Positions 45,546-53,581 of a DNA stretch of 64,000 nucleotides are shown piece by piece. The position numbers and the translations under genes are program-made. The stretch is from Pedobacter sp. Hv1 (GTDB lineage: Bacteria; Bacteroidota; Bacteroidia; Sphingobacteriales; Sphingobacteriaceae). The notes beneath the pieces are model-generated. The model worked only from the letters and a program-made list of their open reading frames with translations. It did not search any database and was not told where the DNA came from. Position 1 is the first letter of the stretch. Every line of letters begins with the position of its first letter. Where the stretch lies: contig NZ_LLWP01000001.1 in NCBI RefSeq assembly GCF_001412215.1, positions 124,001 to 188,000 on the forward strand, given 5' to 3'.

Positions 45546-47183
45546 TTATTGATGAGGGTTAGCGTGCTGATAATCGACCAATGAAACCTTATAATCTGTT
45601 GGCGAGAAACTGGCCGAAGTACTTAAGGTCATTCCCAATTCATGTTGCGAAGGATAAGGAGTTTGCAATAAGCTACCTTCTGGTATATAAGGAAAGGTTT
45701 CCATATAAGACTGCATGATGTTTTGACCTATCCTGCGGTTAATATAAGCCCTTGTTAATTGATAAGGATGGCGCAAACCAGCGGCACCCAACAATTCTAC
45801 CGCACTTTGAACTGTTAAACGTTGAAAGTTAAACACCCTTACCGTTTTATCTTCTACCACAAGTCCTTTCATTAAACTTGCATCTTGTGTGGCTACACCC
45901 GTTGGACAGGTATTGCTGTTACATTCTAATGCCTGAATACAACCTAAGGCAAACATCATTCCTCTTGCAGAATTACATAGATCAGCCCCTAATGCAATAT
46001 TTTTGACTAAATCAAATCCCGAAGATATTTTACCCGAGGCAATGATCTTGATGTGTTTCTTCAAATTAAAGCCGCTCAATACATCGTAAACAAAAGCTAC
46101 CCCTTCTCTAAGTGGCATACCCACTGCATTTGAAAACTCTTGTGGTGCAGCTCCAGTACCGCCTTCGCCACCATCAACAGTAATAAAGTCTACATAGATT
46201 CCTGTTTCTATCATAGCCTTGCAAATGGCAAAAAACTCGCTTCGGCGACCAATACATAGCTTAAAACCAATAGGTTTACCACCAGACAGTTCCCTTAATT
46301 TTTTCACAAATGCCATCATTTCTAAAGGCGTAGAAAATGCCGCATGGGCAGGAGGAGAAATCACATCAAAACCTTCTTTTACCAAACGGATCCTAGCAAT
46401 TTCGGGTGTTACCTTTTTAGCTGGCAAAATTCCTCCATGACCGGGTTTAGCTCCTTGAGAGAGTTTAATTTCAATCATCCGCACATTTGGCGTTTGCGAA
46501 CGTTCTGCAAAAGCTTCGTAATTAAAGCTACCATCGTGGTGTCTACAGCCAAAATAACCTGTTCCTATTTGCCAAATCAAATCGCCTCCCGGCCCTGCAT
46601 GATAATCGCTAATGCCACCTTCTCCAGTATTATGGGCAAAGTTGCCCATTTTGGCTCCACCATTTAAAGCTAAAATTGCATTCTGGCTTAACGAGCCAAA
46701 ACTCATTGCAGAAATATTATAGATACTGGCAGAATAAGGCTGTTTACATTCTGGCCCTCCTACCATTACCCTTGGGCTTAAATCGAGCTCATGGTGGCTA
46801 ATGGCCGCAATGCTATGGCTTAACCATTCGTAACCATTTTCGTACACATCTAACTGTGTACCAAAAGGAATGGTATCGTTATCTTTTTTGGCTCTTTGGT
46901 AAATCAATGAGCGATTTAATCTACTAAAAGGCTTGCCATTGGTATCGCTTTCTACAAAATATTGATAAACCTTAGGTCTCAGCTCTTCCATAAAATATCT
47001 CAATCTCCCAAATACGGGGTAATTTCTTACAATACTATGTTTGGGTTGGTACAGATCGTAAACACCTAACAAAACAAACGGACCAGTAAATAAAAAAGTC
47101 CACCATAGAAATGGTTGATACAAGCCCAACATTACAGTTAGGGCAATTAAAAATGCAGCAATGGCAATAAACGCTTTTCTCAT
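45546..47183 (-). CDS. FMN-binding glutamate-synthase-family protein, membrane-anchored
   Basis: 545 residues. Two hydrophobic helices (about 3-22 and 24-42) anchor it. The rest is the FMN/glutamate synthase barrel: GPECKQPY, MSFGSLSQNAI, KPGHGGILPA, the FMN-phosphate loop VDGGEGGTGAAPQEF, and three cysteines in GCIQALECNSNTCPTGVA that match the 3Fe-4S site. It lacks the amidotransferase domain and the typical GltB C-terminal helix, so it belongs to the stand-alone group of unclear function. Calling it a true glutamate synthase would be premature. Probably an operon with the GNAT gene. Confidence 0.85.
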   Translation of the reverse strand: MRKAFIAIAAFLIALTVMLGLYQPFLWWTFLFTGPFVLLGVYDLYQPKHSIVRNYPVFGRLRYFMEELRPKVYQYFVESDTNGKPFSRLNRSLIYQRAKKDNDTIPFGTQLDVYENGYEWLSHSIAAISHHELDLSPRVMVGGPECKQPYSASIYNISAMSFGSLSQNAILALNGGAKMGNFAHNTGEGGISDYHAGPGGDLIWQIGTGYFGCRHHDGSFNYEAFAERSQTPNVRMIEIKLSQGAKPGHGGILPAKKVTPEIARIRLVKEGFDVISPPAHAAFSTPLEMMAFVKKLRELSGGKPIGFKLCIGRRSEFFAICKAMIETGIYVDFITVDGGEGGTGAAPQEFSNAVGMPLREGVAFVYDVLSGFNLKKHIKIIASGKISSGFDLVKNIALGADLCNSARGMMFALGCIQALECNSNTCPTGVATQDASLMKGLVVEDKTVRVFNFQRLTVQSAVELLGAAGLRHPYQLTRAYINRRIGQNIMQSYMETFPYIPEGSLLQTPYPSQHELGMTLSTSASFSPTDYKVSLVDYQHANPHQ

Positions 47184-47381
47184 ATTTTACAAATGTTTAG
47201 CAAAGTGTACTTATATTATTGAGACGATAATTTATTTAATTAAATGAGCTTTATAAAGGACTGGATGTCCATTCTAGTTCCATTTATATCCACTCAAATT
47301 TAAACATACCGTTATACCAGAACAAGTTTTCGTATCTATTAAATGTAATTATAATCTAATGATATTAAACAAGTGCAGGCT

Positions 47382-47398
47382 TATTTTTGTTATTTTTG
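47382..47398 (+). promoter_or_regulatory. Two overlapping-phase -7 promoter elements before the YciO gene
   Basis: TATTTTTG occurs at 47382-47389 and again at 47391-47398, both matching TAnnTTTG. The second ends 3 bases before the ATG at 47402, so any transcript from it would be leaderless; the first would leave about 7 bases. Confidence 0.5.
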
Positions 47399-47401
47399 AG
47401 T

Positions 47402-48022
47402 ATGCTAATTAAGATCTATCCAGAAAACCCAAACCCTAAAGCTATTGAACAAGTTGTAGAGGTATTGAAAAAAGGTGGTTTAATCATTTACCCTACCGAT
47501 ACTGTTTATGGATTGGGCTGCGACATTACCAATCAAAAAGCAATTGAGAAAATTTGTCGCATTCGTGGCATTAAGCCAGAAAAAGCCAATTTTTCTTTTA
47601 TCTGCTCTGACCTAAGACACATTTCTGATTTTATCAAGCCTATTGACACTACTGTTTTTAGAATTTTAAAGAAGGCTTTACCAGGCCCATTTACCTTTAT
47701 CTTTAATGCAAACAATAACGTACCAAAGTTATTGAGCTCTAATAAAAAAACCGTTGGTATTCGTGTACCCGATAATGTAATTGCTCGAAGTATTGTTGAA
47801 GCTTTGGGTAATCCGATCATTTCTACCTCAATCAAAGATGAAGACGAACTGGTAGAATATTCTACTGATCCTGAATTGATCTACGAGAAATATCAAGAAC
47901 TGGTTGATGTAGTAGTTGATGGTGGTTATGGCGATAACGAGGCTTCAACAGTTATTGATTGTACCTCTGGCGACTTTGAAGTTATTCGTGAGGGTAAAGG
48001 AAATTTAGAAGATTTTTTATAG
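47402..48022 (+). CDS. YciO/Sua5/YrdC-family threonylcarbamoyl-AMP synthase-like protein
   Basis: 206 residues. PTDTVYGLGCD (nucleotide and Thr binding) is at about 31-41, with RIRGIKPEKANFSFIC and ISTSIKDEDE as the later signature. The ISTSI form in place of TSAN, and the general layout, fit the YciO subgroup better than TsaC. Members bind ATP and RNA, and some make threonylcarbamoyl-AMP for the t6A37 tRNA modification. The ATG at 47402 is preferred to a TTG at 47387, which lies within the promoter. Confidence 0.85.
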   Translation: MLIKIYPENPNPKAIEQVVEVLKKGGLIIYPTDTVYGLGCDITNQKAIEKICRIRGIKPEKANFSFICSDLRHISDFIKPIDTTVFRILKKALPGPFTFIFNANNNVPKLLSSNKKTVGIRVPDNVIARSIVEALGNPIISTSIKDEDELVEYSTDPELIYEKYQELVDVVVDGGYGDNEASTVIDCTSGDFEVIREGKGNLEDFL

Positions 48023-48128
48023 CCTCTATCCTGTCAAAATACCTCATTTTATATTTTCTTTAAAGGATTGAAAAGAAGTTAAACCTATAAAAATTGGCTA
48101 CCACCACATATTTCCCTATTTTTAGGGC

Positions 48129-49316
48129 ATGGCGAACAAAATAAACCTCACTGTTTTTAAAAAGTTCTTCCAATCTGGAAAAATTGGTGGCCTACTGCTG
48201 CTCATTTGCGTGGTGATATCTTTACTCATTGCCAATTCTGGAAGCGCAACTGGTTTTTCTCATTTTTTAGCTCAAGAACTAGGTTTTAACGTGGGTACGG
48301 TAGCCGTTAAATACAGTATTTCGGCTTGGATAAATGACGGCTTAATGGCTGTCTTTTTCTTGTTGGTAGGCTTAGAGATTAAACGGGAGTTGTTAGAGGG
48401 CGAGCTATCTAGTGTAAAAAAAGCTTCTTTACCTGTTTTAGCTGCATTTGGAGGGATGATTGTTCCTTCTTTGATCTTTTTCTTTTTTAACAAAGGTGAA
48501 GATACTGCTTCTGGCTGGGGTATTCCAATGGCTACAGATATTGCTTTTGCTTTGGCCATTATTGCCATGTTAGGCAAAAGCGTACCAGCTTCTTTAAAAA
48601 TATTTTTGGCTGCTCTTGCCATTGCCGATGATCTAGGAGCTATTTTAGTTATTGCGATATTTTACACTGACCAGATCCATTGGAGTTACCTGTTAATGGC
48701 TGGTGGGATATTTGTCTTGCTATTGGCATTGAACTATTTTAAGGCAAAGTCTTTATGGTTCTATCTAATCCCAGGTATTTTTCTATGGTATTTTGTACAC
48801 CACTCGGGCATTCATGCTACCATTGCTGGGGTTTTATTGGCATTCACTATCCCTACCAATACCAGTGTTGTCGAATCGCCATTAGAAAAATTAGAGCATG
48901 CTTTAACTTTCCCCGTAAATTACCTCATCATGCCTATTTTTGCCTTGGCCAATACCAATATTACCTTTCAACGAGAAATGGTTGATGGGTTAACTTCGCC
49001 ACTTGCTTTGGGTATTATATTAGGTCTATTTTTGGGTAAAACTTTAGGTGTTACCCTTTTTTCTTGGTTTGCCGTAAAAATAAAATTGGCCAAATTGCCT
49101 TCGGGGGCCAACTGGAAACACATTATTGGGGTTGGTATGTTGGCAGGAATTGGATTTACCATGTCGATATTTATCGCCTTGCTCTCTTTTAGCAATGCAG
49201 ACTATATTCTTGAAGCCAAATTTGCTATTCTTTGTGCCTCTGTGATTTCTGGATTAATCGGCTTTGTTTATTTAAAAAGTATTGGCCAAAAGAAATTAGG
49301 CCAGGAACAAGCTTAG
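48129..49316 (+). CDS. nhaA: Na+/H+ antiporter NhaA
   Basis: 395 residues and about 12 hydrophobic segments, an inner-membrane exchanger of two protons for one sodium ion. The ion-binding aspartate pair is in LAIADDLGAILVIA (near residue 166), matching Asp163/164 of E. coli. GIPMATDIAFALAI and GIGFTMSIFIALLSF are other conserved blocks. It is about 106 bp downstream of the YciO gene; there is no terminator between them, so read-through is possible. No NhaR-type regulator is adjacent. Confidence 0.94.
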   Translation: MANKINLTVFKKFFQSGKIGGLLLLICVVISLLIANSGSATGFSHFLAQELGFNVGTVAVKYSISAWINDGLMAVFFLLVGLEIKRELLEGELSSVKKASLPVLAAFGGMIVPSLIFFFFNKGEDTASGWGIPMATDIAFALAIIAMLGKSVPASLKIFLAALAIADDLGAILVIAIFYTDQIHWSYLLMAGGIFVLLLALNYFKAKSLWFYLIPGIFLWYFVHHSGIHATIAGVLLAFTIPTNTSVVESPLEKLEHALTFPVNYLIMPIFALANTNITFQREMVDGLTSPLALGIILGLFLGKTLGVTLFSWFAVKIKLAKLPSGANWKHIIGVGMLAGIGFTMSIFIALLSFSNADYILEAKFAILCASVISGLIGFVYLKSIGQKKLGQEQA

Positions 49317-49429
49317 GTTTAATTTTGTAATCTTACTACAGGAACGGTTTCTAAACATATAGGAACATAGCACATAAAACCCCGTAAGGTTATCTTGGGA
49401 TTATTTAATATTTCGAGTACCTATCGTAA

Positions 49430-50200
49430 TTAATCCCTAAATGCTTTCATAAATGTTTTTACATTTTCTTCCAGGTCACCTTGGGCTAAACATTTTACAA
49501 AAGCACTTCCAATAATGGCTCCACTGGCATATTCATTGGCCGAATCAAAAGTCTGCTTATCTGAAATTCCAAAACCAATCATTAATGGATTGTTCAATTT
49601 CATGCTTTGGATACGGCTAAAATAAGCTCTTGCATTGGCAGAAACATCTAAATTTTTCCCTGTAGTGGCTGCAGATGACAACAAATAGATAAAGGCATTG
49701 CTCAGGCTATCTATCTTGCGAATCCGTTCTTCAGAAGTTTGCGGAGTAACCAAAAAGATATTACTAATTCCATTCGCTTCAAATACAGGTTGGTATAACT
49801 CTTCATATTCGTACATCGGTAGATCTGGAATGATACAGCCATCTATACCCACTTCCTTGCAGGCTTTACAAAAGTTTTCAACGCCAAATTGCAGTACTGG
49901 ATTTACATAACCCATTAATAAAATCGGAATTTTTACCATATGGCGGAGTTCTTTTAAATGCTCAAAAAGCAAATGCAAAGTCATGCCGTTATCTAATGCC
50001 TGTTTACTGCTGGCTTGGATAATTGGTCCATCTGCAACAGGATCTGAATAAGGGAAGCCTATTTCCAAGAAATCTGCACCTGCTTTTTCTAAAGCTTGAG
50101 CAATTTGCATGGTATTATTTAGGTTTGGATAACCTGCGGTATAATAGATAGAAAGAATGTCTTTCTTTTTATTTTGGAAGAGTTGTTGTAATCGGTTCAT
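49430..50200 (-). CDS. trpA: Tryptophan synthase alpha chain
   Basis: 256 residues. Cleaves indole-3-glycerol phosphate to indole and glyceraldehyde 3-phosphate. Catalytic Glu46 and Asp57 lie in LEIGFPYSDPVADGPIIQ, equivalent to Glu49 and Asp60 of Salmonella. The phosphate site is in GFGISDKQTF. Last gene of the trp cluster; the gap to trpB is 85 bp and holds heptamer repeats. No clear terminator hairpin follows. Confidence 0.95.
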   Translation of the reverse strand: MNRLQQLFQNKKKDILSIYYTAGYPNLNNTMQIAQALEKAGADFLEIGFPYSDPVADGPIIQASSKQALDNGMTLHLLFEHLKELRHMVKIPILLMGYVNPVLQFGVENFCKACKEVGIDGCIIPDLPMYEYEELYQPVFEANGISNIFLVTPQTSEERIRKIDSLSNAFIYLLSSAATTGKNLDVSANARAYFSRIQSMKLNNPLMIGFGISDKQTFDSANEYASGAIIGSAFVKCLAQGDLEENVKTFMKAFRD

Positions 50201-50285
50201 ATTAATAAGGTAAAATGGAAGAAGTTAAAATGGAAAATGGTTTGATAAGCTCGCTAACACGCAACTCATAACCCACCACCCACAA
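50201..50285 (-). repeat. Heptamer repeats inside the trp operon (trpB-trpA gap)
   Basis: About 50254-50291 is five 7-base units such as CAACTCA and CCACCCA. Sense-strand units are TTGTGGG-like, and the first overlaps the trpB stop codon TAG. The repeat must be transcribed as part of the trp mRNA. Confidence 0.75.
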
Positions 50286-51467
50286 CTACAATCCAAAGTG
50301 TTTCATATAAGTTTCCATGTCTTTATCTCCCCTGCCCGATAAACACACCACTACATTTTCGTCTCCATTAAATTTCATATATTCTAAATAAGCTAGGGCG
50401 TGGGCGCTTTCTATAGCAGGAATAATACCTTCTAATTGGGTTAGCAATAAGCCAGCATTTAGCGATTCGTCATCTGTGATGGAAACATATTGTCCACGAC
50501 CAGTTTTAAACAAGTGCGCATGTTGTGGGCCAATGCCAGGGTAATCTAAACCTGCCGAAACCGAATGTGGTTCTACCACCTGTCCGTCTGGTGTTTGCAT
50601 TAAAATACTTCTGCTGCCATGCAAAACCCCTTCTTTACCCAATAAGGTAGTGGCGGCCGAAAAACCCGAGTTTACACCTTTTCCTGCTGCTTCAACAGCA
50701 ATCAGTTTTACATTTTCATCGTTAATGAAGTGATAAAACATGCCCATGGCATTACTGCCTCCACCTACACAAGCCAACACATAATCTGGTTCTGATTTAC
50801 CAGTTTGTGCTATTAACTGTTTTTTGGTTTCTTCCGAAATAATCGACTGAAATATCGCTACCATATCTGGATAAGGATGTGGGCCAACCACTGATCCGAT
50901 AATGTAATGGGTATCTACCGGATTGTTGATCCAATCTCTCATGGCTTCATTGGTGGCATCTTTTAAAGTTTTACTACCCGATGTAGCCGGAACAACTTTA
51001 GCACCTAGCATTTTCATTCGAGCTACATTTGGTGCCTGACGTTTGATATCTACCTCGCCCATGTACACCACACACTCTAAACCACGCAAAGCACATACAG
51101 TAGCTGTGGCCACACCATGCTGTCCTGCTCCTGTTTCGGCAATGATCCGTTTTTTCCCTAATCGCTCTGCCAATAAAATCTGTCCAATGGTGTTGTTAAT
51201 TTTATGCGCTCCTGTATGGTTTAAATCTTCTCGTTTGAGAAAGATATTTGCCCCATATTTTTGGGATAAACGCTTGGCCAGGTACAAAGGCGACGGACGA
51301 CCAACATAATCTTTAAGTAAAGCCTTAAATTCTTGTTGAAAGCTTTCATCGTGTATAATAGCAAGATATTGCTGTCTTAACTCTTCTACATTTGGGTATA
51401 ACATTTCGGGGATGTAAGCTCCTCCAAAATCTCCGTAATAACCTCTTTCATTTACAAAATATTCCAT
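50286..51467 (-). CDS. trpB: Tryptophan synthase beta chain
   Basis: 393 residues, condenses indole and serine to tryptophan with pyridoxal phosphate. The PLP lysine is Lys89 in [13 protein letters not shown], and the phosphate loop is [15 protein letters not shown]. The N terminus [19 protein letters not shown] is that of the standard TrpB1 type, which pairs with TrpA. It is 57 bp after trpF and followed by trpA. Confidence 0.96.
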   Translation of the reverse strand: MEYFVNERGYYGDFGGAYIPEMLYPNVEELRQQYLAIIHDESFQQEFKALLKDYVGRPSPLYLAKRLSQKYGANIFLKREDLNHTGAHKINNTIGQILLAERLGKKRIIAETGAGQHGVATATVCALRGLECVVYMGEVDIKRQAPNVARMKMLGAKVVPATSGSKTLKDATNEAMRDWINNPVDTHYIIGSVVGPHPYPDMVAIFQSIISEETKKQLIAQTGKSEPDYVLACVGGGSNAMGMFYHFINDENVKLIAVEAAGKGVNSGFSAATTLLGKEGVLHGSRSILMQTPDGQVVEPHSVSAGLDYPGIGPQHAHLFKTGRGQYVSITDDESLNAGLLLTQLEGIIPAIESAHALAYLEYMKFNGDENVVVCLSGRGDKDMETYMKHFGL

Positions 51468-51524
51468 AGTTTATATTGTTTCACCATTTGATTAAGATAT
51501 CTCCAAATCAGTATGGTTGGTGTG

Positions 51525-52142
51525 CTAATTCAATGCTGCGATTAATTCTTTTAGTTTTTCTACATCTTTTAGTCCAGGTTCTAGCTCAAATCTGCTATTG
51601 ACATCTATAGCGTAGAGTCTAGGATCATTGATGCTTTTAATAGCTGTAGTATGTACCAAATCTATTCCTCCACTCAAAAAATAAGGTTTATCATAAGGGT
51701 ATCTTGCTAGCAGCGTCCAGTCGAAGATCTTACCAGAACCACCATGTGCTGGGGTTTGGGTATCGAACAAAAAGGCATCTACTACAGCTAAATAAGGTGC
51801 CAATTGTTTAAAATCAAAGTCCTGTCCTATACCAAAAGCTTTGATCACTTCTACTCCCATTGCTTTAATGGCTACACAAAAGTCAACACTTTCTTGACCA
51901 TGCAGTTGCACCGCTTTTAAGTTATATTTAAGGACATATGCCTTAACTGTCTCTAATTCTTCATCTACAAAAACACCAGTAGTTTTAATTGAAGGTGGCA
52001 CATACTTAATCAATTCTGCTGAAATTTCGCTGATGAAACGTGGCGATTTCGGATAGAAAATAAAGCCTAAATAGTCAGGTGCTAAAGCCGCTACTGCTGC
52101 AATATTAGAGGCATGTTTCATTCCACAGATTTTCAGTTTCAT
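51525..52142 (-). CDS. trpF: Phosphoribosylanthranilate isomerase
   Basis: 205 residues, a single-domain TIM barrel that isomerises phosphoribosylanthranilate. General base Cys6 is in KICGMKH and general acid Asp127 in LFDTQTPAHGGSG. The length is standard. TrpF is commonly next to or fused with TrpC; here the 245 bp upstream of it, where trpC would be expected, contain only repeats. Confidence 0.93.
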   Translation of the reverse strand: MKLKICGMKHASNIAAVAALAPDYLGFIFYPKSPRFISEISAELIKYVPPSIKTTGVFVDEELETVKAYVLKYNLKAVQLHGQESVDFCVAIKAMGVEVIKAFGIGQDFDFKQLAPYLAVVDAFLFDTQTPAHGGSGKIFDWTLLARYPYDKPYFLSGGIDLVHTTAIKSINDPRLYAIDVNSRFELEPGLKDVEKLKELIAALN

Positions 52143-52149
52143 TTTTCTT

Positions 52150-52387
52150 TTATTGTTTTAACATTAAGAAATTAAGCTTGATGTTATATCTATTTTTACC
52201 ATCTTAGACACCTAAGTTAATCTAAGCAATTATCCCATTATCTTTCTTAATGCCTTAATGTTTACTCTTCTTTTTTAACATTAAGAAGTTAAGTTGCGCG
52301 GTGTGTCAGTTTTTACCATCTTAGACACCTAAGTTAAACTAAGCAATTACCAATTCTTAATGCCTTAATGTTTATACTTTCTTTAGC
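52150..52387 (-). repeat. Tandem pair of about 112-base palindromic repeats between trpD and trpF
   Basis: Two copies, about 52157-52270 and 52271-52381, share ACATTAAG, ACCATCTTAGACACCTAAG, CTAAGCAATTA and TTAATGCCTTAATGTTTA in the same order. Each copy has near-matching inverted ends of about 19 bases (TAACATTAAG at the left, CTTAATGTTTA at the right) and an inner CTTAG/CTAAG hairpin. No coding capacity and no remnant of trpC is seen. Confidence 0.8.
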
Positions 52388-53377
52388 TTAAGCACTAATT
52401 AGTTTGGTAAAACTTGTCAATGCTTTTTTACTCATTAATGATTCTTCTGCCTCATAAAAACAATCTGCAAAAGAAACGTCTTGTTTAATGGTCTGAATGG
52501 CCAAAGCGGCATTGCAAAGCACCACATTGGTTTGCGCATCTGTACCTGCCCCACTTAAAATATTGGTAAAAATCTCTGCAGAAGATTCTACCGTATCGCC
52601 CCCTTGGATTTCTTTTTCTGCAATTTCTTCAAAGCCCAAATCAGCAATGCGATGTAGTGCTTCTCCTTTTTTGCTAAAGGTTTTAAAATCGCAGGTCAAC
52701 GAAACTTCATCAAAACCATCAACCGCATGGATAATGGTATAGTTTTTATCTGTCTGCTGATATAAATACGCATATAAACGGGCCAATTCTAAACTAAAAA
52801 CACCTACAATTTGATTTTTAGGTTGTGCTGGGTTCACCATTGGCCCTAACATGTTAAAGAAGGTTTTAACACCCAATTCTTTACGGATAGGCGCTACAGT
52901 TTTCATGGCAGGATTAAACAAAGGCGCATGTAAAAAACAGATACCGGCTTGATCTAAACTTCGTTTCAACTTATTTTCATCATTGGTAAAGGTATACCCC
53001 AAGTATTCCATCACATTGGATGAGCCGCAACCAGAAGAAACCCCATAATTACCATGTTTGGCAACTTTATGCCCAGCGCCTGCCACTACAAAAGAAGCCA
53101 GAGTAGAAATGTTAAAAGTATCCTTACCATCGCCTCCGGTACCACAAAGATCTACCAGTTCAAAGTCTGTAAAATCAACCTTTAAACAAAGTTCAAGCAT
53201 CGAATCTCTAAAACCTTGCAGTTCTTCTACCGTAATGTTTCGCATGCCATAAGCTGTAATAAAAGCAGCAATCTGTGAGCTGTTAAATTCGCCCAAAGAG
53301 ATTGAAGTGAGAATTTTCTGTGCTTCTTCTCTGCTAAAGGTCTTATTTTCAAAAAGGTGGTTTAGTATTTTCTTCAT
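52388..53377 (-). CDS. trpD: Anthranilate phosphoribosyltransferase
   Basis: 329 residues, transfers a phosphoribosyl group from PRPP to anthranilate. The PRPP loop DLCGTGGDGKDTFNIST and KHGNYGVSSGCGSS are conserved. The start MKKILNHLFENK at 53377 is chosen: the in-frame extension to 53413 would be encoded by the attenuator hairpin and is not family-like. First structural gene after the Trp leader; trpE, trpG and trpC are absent from the window, so the pathway is split over at least two loci. Confidence 0.95.
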   Translation of the reverse strand: MKKILNHLFENKTFSREEAQKILTSISLGEFNSSQIAAFITAYGMRNITVEELQGFRDSMLELCLKVDFTDFELVDLCGTGGDGKDTFNISTLASFVVAGAGHKVAKHGNYGVSSGCGSSNVMEYLGYTFTNDENKLKRSLDQAGICFLHAPLFNPAMKTVAPIRKELGVKTFFNMLGPMVNPAQPKNQIVGVFSLELARLYAYLYQQTDKNYTIIHAVDGFDEVSLTCDFKTFSKKGEALHRIADLGFEEIAEKEIQGGDTVESSAEIFTNILSGAGTDAQTNVVLCNAALAIQTIKQDVSFADCFYEAEESLMSKKALTSFTKLISA

Positions 53378-53388
53378 GGCTTTAAAAC

Positions 53389-53416
53389 AAAAAAGGGCTG
53401 CTTTATCAAGCAACCC
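53389..53416 (-). terminator. Attenuator terminator in the trp leader
   Basis: On the minus strand GGGTTGCTT, loop GATA, AAGCAGCCC (53416-53395; one G-U pair), then a 6-T run (53394-53389) ending 11 bases before the trpD ATG. It lies between the leader peptide and the first structural gene, the place of a transcription attenuator. Confidence 0.9.
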
Positions 53417-53461
53417 TCTAAAATATTTTTATAAAAAAATAAACGTATACAAAAGGATTAC
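53410..53461 (-). promoter_or_regulatory. Predicted antiterminator pairing of the trp leader
   Basis: GTAATCCTTT (minus strand 53461-53452) can pair over 10 bases, three of them G-U, with AGAGGGTTGC (53419-53410), which includes most of the 5' arm of the terminator. The two structures exclude each other. The first segment begins one base after the leader stop codon. Confidence 0.65.
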
Positions 53462-53462
53462 A

Positions 53463-53516
53463 TCACGCTATTGCGTTATGCCACCACCAGTTTTTATTTA
53501 CGTTTACTTGTATCAT
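53463..53516 (-). CDS. trpL: trp operon leader peptide (17 aa, three consecutive Trp)
   Basis: ATG at 53516 to TGA at 53463 encodes MIQVNVNKNWWWHNAIA. Three adjacent TGG codons (53489-53481) in 17 residues, just upstream of an intrinsic terminator and trpD, are the hallmark of a tryptophan-sensing leader. A small hairpin (CATAACGC with GCGTGATG, 53480-53461) directly follows the Trp codons and may act as a pause site. Stalling at the Trp codons would leave the antiterminator segment free, while translation to the stop codon would cover it. The peptide itself is not expected to have another function. Confidence 0.88.
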   Translation of the reverse strand: MIQVNVNKNWWWHNAIA

Positions 53517-53523
53517 TCTGCAA

Positions 53524-53555
53524 CAAATATGGAATACTTTTTTATTATTTGCAAA
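53524..53555 (-). promoter_or_regulatory. Promoter of the trp leader
   Basis: On the minus strand, TTTG (53555-53552), 20-base spacer, CATATTTG (53531-53524; one mismatch to TAnnTTTG). Transcription would begin 2-4 bases before the leader ATG. Confidence 0.7.
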
Positions 53556-53577
53556 ATGTTTCTCAAAAATAATTTTG
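53548..53577 (+). promoter_or_regulatory. Promoter of the potassium channel gene
   Basis: TTTG (53548-53551), 18-base spacer, TAATTTTG (53570-53577), full match to TAnnTTTG. It ends 4 bases before the ATG at 53582, so the mRNA is predicted to be leaderless. Its -33 box abuts that of the trp promoter in the palindrome TTTGCAAA. Confidence 0.7.
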
Positions 53578-53581
53578 GATT

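Noticed and set aside
45546..47183. Calling the flavoprotein GltB (glutamate synthase large subunit)
   Set aside because: It has only the FMN/Fe-S barrel plus membrane helices, without the amidotransferase domain, and no GltD partner nearby.
52142..52388. Possible remnant of trpC between trpD and trpF
   Set aside because: All frames are short and none shows indole-glycerol-phosphate synthase motifs; the stretch is explained by two copies of a palindromic repeat.
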